A program made the translations under genes and the position numbers. A stretch of 49,725 nucleotides of DNA, from assembly GCA_019247715.1 (NCBI GenBank), contig JAFBAO010000015.1:1-49725 (forward strand). Reading direction: 5' to 3'. This document shows, one piece after another, positions 8,850 to 16,844 of the stretch. This stretch comes from Caulobacteraceae bacterium. Lineage in GTDB: Bacteria > Pseudomonadota > Alphaproteobacteria > Caulobacterales > Caulobacteraceae. Numbering within the stretch: position 1 is the stretch's first letter; each line of letters starts with the position of its first letter. A model generated the notes under the pieces. That model was given only the letters and a program-made list of their open reading frames with translations. It was not told where the DNA came from and did not search any database.

Positions 8850-10265
8850 ATGATCCCGGTCCGCGGCTTCGAAGGCAGGAAGGTCGCCGTGTTCGGCCTC
8901 GCCCGCTCGGGGCTGACGGCCGCGCGCGCCCTCAAGGCCGGACGCGCCGAGGTGGTGGTCTGGGACGAGAAGGCCGAGGCGCGCGAGGCGGCCGCGGCCG
9001 AGGGCTTCGCGCTCGAGGACCTGGCCAGCGCCGACTGGTTCGGGCTTTCCGCCCTGATGCTCTCGCCCGGAGTTCCGCTCACCCATCCGAAGCCCCACTG
9101 GACGGTGGAGAAGGCCAGCGCGGCGGGCGTCGAGATCGTGGGCGACATCGAGCTCCTCGCCCGCACCATCGCCGCCGCCCCGGCGCACAAGCGGCCGAAG
9201 GTGGTCGCCATCACCGGCTCCAACGGCAAGTCCACCACCACCGCCCTGGTCGCCCATGTGGCCCGGCAGGCCGGCCGCGACGTGCGCATCGGCGGCAACA
9301 TCGGCGTCGGCGTCCTCGGCCTGGAGGACATGCACGGCGGGGCGGTCTATGTGCTGGAGCTCTCCTCCTACCAGCTCGATCTCACCTCCAGCCTGAAGCC
9401 GGACGTGGCCGCGCTGCTCAACCTGTCGCCCGACCACCTGGAACGGCACGGCGGCATGGAAGGCTACGTGGCGGCCAAGCGGCGGATATTCCTCAACCAG
9501 ACCAAGGGCGACACCGCCGTGGTCGGCGTCGACGACGCCTGGTGCCAGCAGATCTGCACCGAGCTCACCGCCGCCAACCGGCGCACCATCGTGCCGATCA
9601 GCGCGCGCCGGGCCATGGGACGGGGGGTCTACGCCCTGCAGGGCATGCTCTACGACGCCACCGGCGAGCGCGCGAACGAGATCGTCGACCTGACCCGCGC
9701 CGCGTCCCTCCCCGGGCGCCACAACTGGCAGAACGCCGCCGCCGCCTACGCCGCCGGGCGCGCTCTCGGCCTCTCGGTTTCGGACGCCGCCGAGGGACTG
9801 ATGACCTTCCCCGGCCTCGCCCACCGGATGGAGACCGTCGGCGCCATCGGCAAAGTCCGGTTCGTCAACGACAGCAAGGCCACCAACGCCGACGCCGCGC
9901 GCCAGGCGCTCTCCAGCTATCCGAGGGTCTACTGGATCGCCGGCGGTCAGCCGAAGGCCGGGGGCGTAGACAGCCTCGCCGACCTGTTTGGACGCGTCGC
10001 CAAGGCCTACCTGATCGGGGAGGCGGCCGACGCCTTCGCCCGCACCCTGGAGGACGCCGCGCCCTGGGTGAAGAGCGGCTCGCTCGAAGCCGCCGTCCGG
10101 GCTGCTTTCGCCGACGCGCGGGCGAGCGGCGAGGAGGCGATCGTGCTGCTCTCGCCGGCCTGCGCCTCCTTCGACCAGTTCGCCGACTTCGAGGCGCGCG
10201 GCGAGGCCTTCCGGGCCGCGGTGCACGAGCTGGCCGCCCCGTCGGCGCGAGAGGCCCGGGCCTAG
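8850..10265 (+). CDS. murD: UDP-N-acetylmuramoyl-L-alanine:D-glutamate ligase MurD
   Basis: MurD adds D-glutamate to UDP-MurNAc-L-Ala in the cytoplasm. The N-terminal Rossmann-like domain opens with KVAVFGLARSGL, the ATP loop is TGSNGKSTTT (around residue 125), LELSSYQLD and NLSPDHLERHG mark the central domain, and VNDSKATNADAA begins the C-terminal domain. The 18-base gap after mraY contains GAGGAG as ribosome-binding site. Its stop codon directly abuts the ftsW ATG. 471 residues. Confidence 0.97.
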   Translation: MIPVRGFEGRKVAVFGLARSGLTAARALKAGRAEVVVWDEKAEAREAAAAEGFALEDLASADWFGLSALMLSPGVPLTHPKPHWTVEKASAAGVEIVGDIELLARTIAAAPAHKRPKVVAITGSNGKSTTTALVAHVARQAGRDVRIGGNIGVGVLGLEDMHGGAVYVLELSSYQLDLTSSLKPDVAALLNLSPDHLERHGGMEGYVAAKRRIFLNQTKGDTAVVGVDDAWCQQICTELTAANRRTIVPISARRAMGRGVYALQGMLYDATGERANEIVDLTRAASLPGRHNWQNAAAAYAAGRALGLSVSDAAEGLMTFPGLAHRMETVGAIGKVRFVNDSKATNADAARQALSSYPRVYWIAGGQPKAGGVDSLADLFGRVAKAYLIGEAADAFARTLEDAAPWVKSGSLEAAVRAAFADARASGEEAIVLLSPACASFDQFADFEARGEAFRAAVHELAAPSAREARA

Positions 10266-11465
10266 ATGCGCGTTTCCGACCCGCCCGAGGCCGCCCTCTC
10301 CACACACGCCTTCGCGCGCAGCGACCGCTCGCCGCTGGGCCTGTGGTGGTGGACCGTGGACCACTGGCTGCTCTGGATCACCCTGGCGCTGATGGGGCTG
10401 GGCGTGCTCCTGAGCTTCGGCACCAGTCCCGCGGCGGCGAGCCGCCTCGACGTGGAGTTCCCGTTCCACTTCGCGGTCCGCCAATCGATCTTCGCGGCGG
10501 GCGGCGTCTTCGTCCTGCTCTCGGTCTCCCTGCTCTCGCCGCGCGGCGTACGGCGGGTGGCCTTCTTCGCCTATCTCGGCGCTATCGTCCTGATGGTCGG
10601 GCTGCTGTTTCTCGGCCACGCCGCCAAGGGAGCGACCCGCTGGGTGGATTTCGCCGGCTTCACCCTGCAGCCTTCCGAGTTCATGAAGCCCGCCCTGGTG
10701 GTGCTGGTGGCCTGGATGTTCTCCGAAGGACAGAAGGGCGAGGGCGTGCCCGGCGTCTCCATCGCCTTCGGCCTCTATGTCCTGGCCGTCGCCCTGCTGC
10801 TGGCCGAGCCGGACGTGGGCCAGACCGTGCTCATCACCGTCGCCTTCGGAGCCGCCTTCTGGATGGCCGGCGTGCCGATGAGCTGGATCGCGGTGCTGGG
10901 CTCCCTGGCGGTGGCGGGGCTTTCGAGCACCTACTTCCTCTTCCAGCACGTGGCGAGCCGGGTCGACCGGTTCCTGGGGCACGACAAGGGATCGGACGCG
11001 CTGCTGCAGGTCCGCCACGCAGGGATGGCCATCGCCCACGGGGGGCTGTTCGGGCGCGGCCCGGGCGAGGGGATCATGAAGCGCAGCGTGCCCGACATGC
11101 ACACCGACTTCGTCTACTCCGCCTCGGCGGAGGAATACGGCCTGTGGCTCAGCCTGACCCTCATCGCCCTCTTCACGCTCCTCACCCTGCGCGGCCTCTA
11201 CAAGGCGCTGAAGCTCAGCGATCCCTTCGAGCAGGTGGCCGCGGCGGGGCTGTTCGTGCTGGTGGGAATGCAGGCCTTCATCAACGTGGCGGTGAACCTT
11301 GACCTCATCCCCACGAAGGGCATGACCTTGCCGTTCATTTCCTACGGAGGCTCGTCGATGCTCGCCATGAGCCTGACGCTCGGCATGGCGCTGGCGCTGA
11401 CCCGCCGCCGTCCCGGCGCCTACGCCGCCCGGACGAGCCTCGCCAAGGCGGCCGCCTTTGCCTGA
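10266..11465 (+). CDS. ftsW: SEDS-family septal peptidoglycan glycosyltransferase FtsW
   Basis: A polytopic membrane protein that polymerises lipid II at the septum together with FtsI. The conserved SEDS segments are present: GATRWVDFAGFTLQPSEFMKPA around residues 120-140, GRGPGEGIMKRSVPDMHTDFVYS in the large periplasmic loop, and KGMTLPFISYGGSS near the end. About ten transmembrane helices are apparent. The ATG follows the murD stop without a gap. Its last 8 bases overlap murG, so the two are probably translationally coupled. 399 residues. Confidence 0.96.
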   Translation: MRVSDPPEAALSTHAFARSDRSPLGLWWWTVDHWLLWITLALMGLGVLLSFGTSPAAASRLDVEFPFHFAVRQSIFAAGGVFVLLSVSLLSPRGVRRVAFFAYLGAIVLMVGLLFLGHAAKGATRWVDFAGFTLQPSEFMKPALVVLVAWMFSEGQKGEGVPGVSIAFGLYVLAVALLLAEPDVGQTVLITVAFGAAFWMAGVPMSWIAVLGSLAVAGLSSTYFLFQHVASRVDRFLGHDKGSDALLQVRHAGMAIAHGGLFGRGPGEGIMKRSVPDMHTDFVYSASAEEYGLWLSLTLIALFTLLTLRGLYKALKLSDPFEQVAAAGLFVLVGMQAFINVAVNLDLIPTKGMTLPFISYGGSSMLAMSLTLGMALALTRRRPGAYAARTSLAKAAAFA

Positions 11466-12564
11466 GGCGCGCGCGGGCGCCGGCCCTGTCGCGGTCATCG
11501 CGGCGGGAGGCACCGGCGGCCACCTCTTCCCGGCCCAGGCCCTGGCCGAGGCGCTGATCCGGCGCGGCTGGCGCATCGTGCTGGCCACCGACGAGCGCGT
11601 GCGGGGCCTCTCCGACGAGTTCCCGGCGGAACGGAAGATCCCGCTCTCCGCGGCCACCTTCCGGCCAGGCGATCCGATCGGCATGGTGCGGGCGGGCGTC
11701 GCCATCCTGAAGGGGGTGAGGCAGGCCCGCGCGGCGTTGAACGAGATCGCTCCGGCGGTGGTGGTGGGCTTCGGCGGCTATCCCTCGCTGCCGGCCCTGC
11801 TGGCGGCGATCAGCCAGCGGCGGCGGACGATCATCCACGAACAGAACGCGGTGATGGGCCGCGCCAATCGGCTGCTGGCCCCGTTCGTCACCGCCGTCGG
11901 CTGCGCCTTTCCGACCCTGATGAAGGCGCCGGCCTCGGTGAAGAGGCGCGCGGTGGTGGTGGGCAACCCGGTCCGCCCGGAAATCCAGGCCCTCTACGCG
12001 CGCCCTTACGAGCCGCCGGGCGCCGAGTTCCGGCTGCTGGTCACCGGCGGCAGCCAGGGAGCGCGGCTGCTCTCCGACCTCGTGCCCCAGGCGGTGGCCG
12101 CCCTGCCCGAGGCCCTGCGCCTGAAGCTGAAGGTCCAGCAGCAGACCCGCTTCGAATCGCTGGAGGCGGCCCGGCGGACCTACGCCGACGCCCTGGTGGC
12201 GGCCGAGCTCGCGCCCTTCTTCCGCGACATGTCCGGGCGGCTGGGCGCCGCGCACCTGGTGATCGGGCGCGCGGGCGCCTCGACGGTCTGCGAGATCGCG
12301 GTGGCCGGCAAGCCCGCCATCCTGGTGCCTCTGATGATCGCCCTGGACGACGACCAGGGGCAGAACGCCCGGCTGCTGGCCGAGGCCGGGGGCGCCGAGG
12401 TGGCGCGCGAGCCCGACCTCACCCGGGACAAGCTGGCCGACGCCCTGGCCGCGCTCATGGCGAGCCCCGCGCGGCTCGAGCGGATGGCCGCGGCCGCCCG
12501 CAAGGCCGCGATCCCCGACGCGGCGGACCGCCTGGCGGATCTGGTGGAGAAGACCGCGGCCTGA
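11458..12564 (+). CDS. murG: Undecaprenyldiphospho-muramoylpentapeptide N-acetylglucosaminyltransferase MurG
   Basis: A peripheral membrane glycosyltransferase (GT28) that adds GlcNAc to lipid I, giving lipid II. AAGGTGGHLFPAQALAEAL near the N-terminus is the acceptor-side glycine-rich loop, GGSQGARLL (about residue 199) the UDP-GlcNAc-side loop, and GRAGASTVCEIA the conserved donor-site helix. The likely start is a TTG inside the 3' end of ftsW; no better ATG lies upstream of the glycine-rich loop. 368 residues. Confidence 0.95.
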   Translation: MPEARAGAGPVAVIAAGGTGGHLFPAQALAEALIRRGWRIVLATDERVRGLSDEFPAERKIPLSAATFRPGDPIGMVRAGVAILKGVRQARAALNEIAPAVVVGFGGYPSLPALLAAISQRRRTIIHEQNAVMGRANRLLAPFVTAVGCAFPTLMKAPASVKRRAVVVGNPVRPEIQALYARPYEPPGAEFRLLVTGGSQGARLLSDLVPQAVAALPEALRLKLKVQQQTRFESLEAARRTYADALVAAELAPFFRDMSGRLGAAHLVIGRAGASTVCEIAVAGKPAILVPLMIALDDDQGQNARLLAEAGGAEVAREPDLTRDKLADALAALMASPARLERMAAAARKAAIPDAADRLADLVEKTAA

Positions 12565-12655
12565 TCGAGGCGAGCGGTCCCGCGCATGACGGATTCCTGG
12601 GCCGGGCCGTTTCGAACTAGATTGCCGAATCCGCCGCGATCGGAGGGCTAGCAGC

Positions 12656-13582
12656 GTGGTTGAATTTTCCGCCTCGGAGGCGGCCTTCACAGGCTTTCGG
12701 GTCGTTCGCGAACACCCCCTGGCGGCTGCGATCTGGGCGATCCTGCAGTTCGCCGTGTCGGCCGGGCTCGGGTGCTTCCTCATCCTGACCTGCGGGCCGG
12801 CGATGAACCGGTTCGTCGAGCTGCAGGCGAGCGGCGCCCTGGCCGTCGACCCCCAGAGGATCTACGGGCTCGCCTCGCAGCTGACGCCGCTCTACGCCGC
12901 GGGGCTGGCGGCGCTGGTCTTCTATTCGGTGCTGATCGCGGCCATGAACCGGGCGGTGCTGCATCCCGGCCGGGGCCGCTTCGGCTACGTGCGGCTGGGC
13001 GCGGACGAGCTGCGCCAGTTCGTGCTGGTGCTGCTTTTCATCGCCCTCGCCGCGGCGGCCTACCTTGTCGCCGGCGTGGTGGTCGCCATCGCCCTTTCCG
13101 CGGCCACCGGGTCGGCCGCCGCCCTCGTGGCCGCCGTCACCGTGGTCGGGGTGGTCTGCGCGGCGGTCTTCCTGGGCGTGCGACTATCGTTGGCGTCGGC
13201 CGACACCTTCGCCGGACGGCGCGTGGCGCTCGCCGGTTCGTGGGCGCTCACCCGCGGCCGCTTCTGGCCGATTCTCGGGACCTATCTGCTGGCCATGGCG
13301 CTGGCCGCCCTGGTGTGGTCGCTGGTGCTCGCCCTCACCACTGCCGCCGCGGCGGTGGTGGGCGGCAGCGTGGAAGCGGTGGAGGCCCTGATGCGCGCCG
13401 ACATGAGCTCGCCGGCTGCCTATTTCTCGCCGGCCCGGCTCGTCGTCCTCGCCCTGACCTCGATCTCCTGGGCGCTCGTCCTGCCGCTCCTGCTCACCCC
13501 GGGCGCACGGATCTACCAGCGCCTCGGCCACCCCTCCGGCGAGCCACGGACGCGGCAGCCCGGCGGCGACATCTTGGTCTGA
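12656..13582 (+). CDS. Polytopic membrane protein of unknown function
   Basis: I do not recognise a characterised family. The 308-residue protein has about six hydrophobic segments (for example AAIWAILQFAVSAGLGCFLIL, FVLVLLFIALAAAAYLVAGVVVAIAL, ILGTYLLAMALAALVWSLVLAL and LVVLALTSISWALVLPLLL). The motif AGSWALTRGRFWPIL between helices resembles the glycerophosphoryl/DUF-type membrane domains found in many Caulobacterales proteins. The GTG start is preceded by CGGAGG (12641-12646). It sits between murG and the murC block but has its own 91-base upstream region with two GANTC sites, so it may be transcribed separately. Confidence 0.75.
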   Translation: MVEFSASEAAFTGFRVVREHPLAAAIWAILQFAVSAGLGCFLILTCGPAMNRFVELQASGALAVDPQRIYGLASQLTPLYAAGLAALVFYSVLIAAMNRAVLHPGRGRFGYVRLGADELRQFVLVLLFIALAAAAYLVAGVVVAIALSAATGSAAALVAAVTVVGVVCAAVFLGVRLSLASADTFAGRRVALAGSWALTRGRFWPILGTYLLAMALAALVWSLVLALTTAAAAVVGGSVEAVEALMRADMSSPAAYFSPARLVVLALTSISWALVLPLLLTPGARIYQRLGHPSGEPRTRQPGGDILV

Positions 13583-13609
13583 CCGGGGGCTGGCCGCGCC
13601 CGCGCCGCT

Positions 13610-13789
13610 TCAGCGGGTCGCCTTGTGCACGGCGTCCTTCGCCTTGCCGGCCGCTTCCTTGACCGCGCCGGCGGCCTTGTCGACCTTGCCCTCCGCCTGC
13701 ATCCGATCGCTCTTGACCGCCCGGCCCATGGCGTCCTTGGCCGCGCCGACGCCCTTCTGGGTCTTGCCCTGGATGATTTCCTTGTTCAC
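13610..13789 (-). CDS. CsbD-family small stress protein
   Basis: A 59-residue, Lys/Ala-rich, hydrophilic helical protein starting MNKEIIQGKTQKGVGAAKDA, matching the CsbD-like stress family (a GKxKxxxGxxKD pattern repeated in the second half). An upstream GTG would add seven residues, but the GTG at 13789 has GGGAG in good ribosome-binding position and gives the family N-terminus. It is transcribed against the dcw cluster. A GGAAC-N17-CGTT element lies upstream, consistent with general-stress sigma-factor control. The molecular function of CsbD proteins is not known. Confidence 0.85.
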   Translation of the reverse strand: MNKEIIQGKTQKGVGAAKDAMGRAVKSDRMQAEGKVDKAAGAVKEAAGKAKDAVHKATR

Positions 13790-13832
13790 GACGATCTCCC
13801 TGGTCACGCATCAGACAACCTGACGCCCCAAA

Positions 13833-13858
13833 AACGGCTGTCCGATCAGTCTAGTTCC
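13833..13858 (-). promoter_or_regulatory. Predicted EcfG/SigT general-stress promoter of csbD-like gene
   Basis: Read on the minus strand, GGAAC (13858-13854), 17 bases, then CGTT (13836-13833) matches exactly the GGAAC-N16/17-CGTT consensus of the alphaproteobacterial general-stress sigma factor (EcfG, SigT in Caulobacter). It lies about 45 bases upstream of the csbD-like start codon, leaving a leader of normal length. Confidence 0.75.
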
Positions 13859-13886
13859 GCTTGCGAGGCGCCAACGCGCGGCGCCG

Positions 13887-13898
13887 CGAGACGTCTCG
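13887..13898. promoter_or_regulatory. 12-bp perfect palindrome upstream of murC
   Basis: CGAGACGTCTCG is a perfect palindrome 42 bases upstream of the murC ATG, in the divergent csbD-murC region. It could be an operator, but no known regulator is suggested and chance is possible in GC-rich DNA. Confidence 0.25.
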
Positions 13899-13939
13899 AC
13901 CCAGTGTGCGCAGCGGCTTTTCTCGGTTAAGCAGCAACC

Positions 13940-15352
13940 ATGAACCGCCGCGTTCCCTTCGACCTCGGCCCCGTCCACTTCGTCGGCATCGGCGGCATCG
14001 GCATGAGCGCCATCGCCGAGATCATGCTGCGCATCGGCTATGCCGTGCAGGGGTCGGACTTGCGCGCCAGCGCCAACACCGAGCGGCTGGAAAAGCTCGG
14101 CGCCCGGATTTTCACAGGCCACGAGGCGGCCCATATCGAGGGCGCCTCGGCGGTGGTCTATACAAGCGCGGTCAATACCGACAATCCGGAGCTGGCGGCG
14201 GCGCGCGAGCGGCGCATCCCGCTCGTGCGCCGCGCGGAGATGCTGGCAGAGCTCATGCGTCTCCACTACTCGGTGGCGGTGGGCGGCACGCACGGCAAGA
14301 CCACCACCACCTCCATGGTGGCCGCCATCCTCGACGCGGCCGGCTTCGATCCGACCGTCGTGAACGGCGGGATCATCAACGCCTACGGCGCCAACGCCAA
14401 GGTCGGGGAGGGCGACTGGATCGTCGTGGAGGCCGACGAGAGCGACGGCACCTTCCTCAGGCTGCGACCCACGGTGGCGGTGGTGACGAACATCGATCCG
14501 GAGCACCTCGACCACTACGAGACCTTCGAGGCGGTGAAGCGCGCGTTCCGTGGTTTCGTCGAAAGCGTCCCCTTCTACGGCTTCGCGGCGGTCTGCATCG
14601 ACGATCCAGACGTTCAGGAGATGGCGGCGGGGATGGAGAACCGCCGGCTGATCACCTACGGCCTCAATCCGCAGGCCGAGGTGCGGGCGCTGAACGTAGG
14701 CATGGGCGCCGAGGGCTCGACCTTCGACGTGCTGATCACCGGCGCGGGCGGCGCCACAACCGTGCTCGGCGACATCACCCTGCCCATGGCCGGCGAGCAC
14801 AACGTGCGCAATGCCCTGGCCGCCCTCGCCATCGGCCGCGAGCTCGGCGCCCCGGAAAAGGCCATCCGCAAGGGCCTGGCCGGCTTCGGCGGCGTGCGGC
14901 GGCGGTTCAGCATCGTCGGAACCGGACGCGGGGTGCGGGTGGTGGACGACTACGGCCACCACCCGGTGGAGATCGCGGCGGTGCTGAAGGCGGCCCGGGC
15001 GGTCAGCCGCGGGCGGGTGATCGCCGTGGTCCAGCCGCACCGCTACACCCGGCTGCGGGACCTCTTCCAGGAGTTCTGCCGCGCCTTCAACGACGCCGAC
15101 ACGGTGATCGTCGCCGACGTCTATCCGGCCGGCGAGTCGCCCATCGAAGGGGCGAGCCGCGACGCCCTCGTGGAGGGCCTGCGCCGCCACGGCCACCGGC
15201 GGGTCCTGGCGCTCGAGGAACCCGCCAGCCTCGCCCGGCTGATCGCCGCGGAAGCGCAGCCCGGCGATCTCGCGGTCTGCCTCGGCGCCGGCGACATCAC
15301 CCAGTGGGCGCACGCCCTGCCGGCCCAGCTGGAGGCGCTGGCCGCGCCGTGA
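13940..15352 (+). CDS. murC: UDP-N-acetylmuramate:L-alanine ligase MurC
   Basis: The first Mur ligase of the peptidoglycan stem pathway. [18 protein letters not shown] near the N-terminus binds UDP-MurNAc, [10 protein letters not shown] (about residue 115) is the ATP loop, [12 protein letters not shown] and [10 protein letters not shown] mark the central domain, and [10 protein letters not shown] starts the C-terminal domain. 470 residues is the usual length. It restarts the dcw block after the membrane protein and the oppositely oriented csbD-like gene, so it probably has its own promoter in the 150-base divergent region. Confidence 0.97.
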   Translation: MNRRVPFDLGPVHFVGIGGIGMSAIAEIMLRIGYAVQGSDLRASANTERLEKLGARIFTGHEAAHIEGASAVVYTSAVNTDNPELAAARERRIPLVRRAEMLAELMRLHYSVAVGGTHGKTTTTSMVAAILDAAGFDPTVVNGGIINAYGANAKVGEGDWIVVEADESDGTFLRLRPTVAVVTNIDPEHLDHYETFEAVKRAFRGFVESVPFYGFAAVCIDDPDVQEMAAGMENRRLITYGLNPQAEVRALNVGMGAEGSTFDVLITGAGGATTVLGDITLPMAGEHNVRNALAALAIGRELGAPEKAIRKGLAGFGGVRRRFSIVGTGRGVRVVDDYGHHPVEIAAVLKAARAVSRGRVIAVVQPHRYTRLRDLFQEFCRAFNDADTVIVADVYPAGESPIEGASRDALVEGLRRHGHRRVLALEEPASLARLIAAEAQPGDLAVCLGAGDITQWAHALPAQLEALAAP

Positions 15353-15392
15353 GCGGCGAGCGTTTCCTGCGCCCTGGGCGAGGGGCCCCGCC

Positions 15393-16289
15393 ATGAGCTG
15401 GCGCGACAGCCTGCCGCCCGTGCGGGGCAAGCTGATCTTCGATGCGCCGCTCGCGCCCTACACCTGGTTCCGGGTCGGCGGCCCGGCGGACGCGCTCTTC
15501 CTGCCGGCGGACGCCGACGACCTCGCCTCCCTCCTCGCCGCCCTGCCGGCGGAGGTCCCGGTCACTGCGCTCGGCGTCGGCTCCAACGTCATCATCCGCG
15601 ACGGGGGGGTGGAAGGGGTGGTGGTGCGGCTGGCCGGCCGCGCCTTCGCCGACATCCGCATCGAAGCCGGCGCCCTCGCCGCGGGGGCCGGCGCGCTGGA
15701 CTCGGCGGTGGCCCGCGCGGCGGCCGAGGCGGGACTGGCGGGGCTCGAGTTCTACTCCGGCGTGCCGGGAACCATCGGCGGCGCCCTCACCATGAACGCC
15801 GGCTGCTACGGGCGCGAGACCAAGGACGTGCTGGTGAGCGCAACCGCCTGCGACCGCACCGGCGCGCGCCGCACCTTCGCGAGCACCAAGCTCGGTTACG
15901 GCTATCGCCACAGCGCAGCGCCGCCCGGCCTGATCTGGCTCTCGGCCACGTTCCGCGGCGCGCCCGACGACCCGGCGGCGATCAAGGCGCGCATGGCCGA
16001 GATCACCGAACGGCGCGAGGCCAGCCAGCCGATCCGCGAGAAGACCGGCGGCTCGACCTTCCGAAACCCGCCCGGCCGCAGCGCCTGGGAGCTGGTGGAT
16101 GCGGCCGGCTGGCGCGGGAGGCTGGTGGGCGGGGCGATGTTCTCGCCCCTGCACGCCAACTTCCTGATCAACACCGGCGAGGCCGCCGCCGCCGATCTGG
16201 AGGGGTTGGGCGAGGCGGTGCGCGCCGACGTCAAGGCCAAGTTCGGCGTCGAGCTCGAATGGGAGATCAAACGGATCGGCCGGCCCTGA
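15393..16289 (+). CDS. murB: UDP-N-acetylenolpyruvoylglucosamine reductase MurB
   Basis: A FAD-dependent enzyme that reduces UDP-GlcNAc-enolpyruvate to UDP-MurNAc with [15 protein letters not shown] and [12 protein letters not shown] form the FAD site, [16 protein letters not shown] follows near residue 130, and the catalytic Ser lies in GGSTFRNP with a conserved Glu in [10 protein letters not shown] near the C-terminus. 298 residues is the shorter (type II) form. It begins 40 bases after murC and ends just before a strong hairpin terminator. Confidence 0.96.
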   Translation: MSWRDSLPPVRGKLIFDAPLAPYTWFRVGGPADALFLPADADDLASLLAALPAEVPVTALGVGSNVIIRDGGVEGVVVRLAGRAFADIRIEAGALAAGAGALDSAVARAAAEAGLAGLEFYSGVPGTIGGALTMNAGCYGRETKDVLVSATACDRTGARRTFASTKLGYGYRHSAAPPGLIWLSATFRGAPDDPAAIKARMAEITERREASQPIREKTGGSTFRNPPGRSAWELVDAAGWRGRLVGGAMFSPLHANFLINTGEAAAADLEGLGEAVRADVKAKFGVELEWEIKRIGRP

Positions 16290-16291
16290 AC

Positions 16292-16325
16292 AAAAAAACG
16301 CCCCGGGCGCTGGCCCAGGGCGTTT
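16292..16325 (-). terminator. Rho-independent terminator between murB and cspA (mainly for cspA)
   Basis: AAACGCCC (16296-16303) pairs perfectly with GGGCGTTT (16318-16325) around a GC-rich loop that can pair further. On the minus strand the stem is followed by a run of seven T, an ideal terminator for the convergent cold-shock gene. On the + strand the stem ends in TTT only, so it may also stop murB transcription, less strongly. Confidence 0.85.
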
Positions 16326-16360
16326 CCTCCGTTGGTTCCGGTCTAGTGTCCCGAATAGGA

Positions 16361-16570
16361 TCAGCCGGCGACCAGGTTCGAGGCGGCCACCTTGCCGCTG
16401 CGCTTGTCGCGCTCGAGGTCATAGGTCACTTGCTGGCCCTCGCTCAGCGAGCGAAGCCCGGCCCGTTCGACGGCGGAGATGTGGACGAACACGTCCGCGC
16501 CGCCTTCCTGGGGCTGGATGAAGCCGTAACCCTTGGTCGCGTTGAACCACTTAACGGTGCCTTTAGCCAT
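16361..16570 (-). CDS. Cold-shock domain protein (CspA family)
   Basis: A 69-residue single cold-shock domain protein, an OB-fold RNA/ssDNA chaperone. [18 protein letters not shown] carries the RNP1-type motif KGYGFI, and [10 protein letters not shown] carries RNP2 (VFVH). The start is the ATG preceded by GGAGG (minus strand, at 16576-16580). A perfect hairpin sits in the leader 21-39 bases upstream of the start. It converges on murB and is flanked by a strong terminator. Which of the several CspA paralogues typical of the order this is cannot be told. Confidence 0.97.
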   Translation of the reverse strand: MAKGTVKWFNATKGYGFIQPQEGGADVFVHISAVERAGLRSLSEGQQVTYDLERDKRSGKVAASNLVAG

Positions 16571-16590
16571 TTCAGGCCTCCAAAAGCGTG

Positions 16591-16609
16591 CCCCTGGACC
16601 ATCCAGGGG
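16591..16609 (-). promoter_or_regulatory. Perfect hairpin in the 5' leader of the cold-shock gene
   Basis: CCCCTGGACCATCCAGGGG forms an 8-bp stem with a 3-base loop, placed just upstream of the ribosome-binding site of the cold-shock gene. Leaders of cspA-type mRNAs are known to control stability and translation by refolding. A role for this stem is inferred. Confidence 0.5.
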
Positions 16610-16844
16610 CGGATATCGAGATCTGAAATACGGGCTGCAGGACCGAGCGCGTAGGCCGGTATAGAGAGCAGATCGCGCAGAGGTCGACGGCCCGAAACAT
16701 AGGGCGGGGCGCTCAAAAGTCCAGCCGTCCTGAAGCCCTGAGGGTGGGGCGAATGATACCGAGCGTCGTCGGGGTTTCTCGCGGCTTGACTCGCCGCTCC
16801 GCTCCGGCGCAGGGGCGATCCGAGCGCACGAGGGGTGATAGGCG

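Noticed and set aside
7593..11705. A 1370-codon minus-strand open frame
   Set aside because: It is antisense to murF, mraY, murD, ftsW and murG, has no recognisable domain, and its composition is that of a GC-rich shadow.
12592..12632. GGATTC...GAATCC as an operator inverted repeat
   Set aside because: The arms are only six bases and the spacer is about 29 bases. They are more simply read as two separate GANTC methylation sites.
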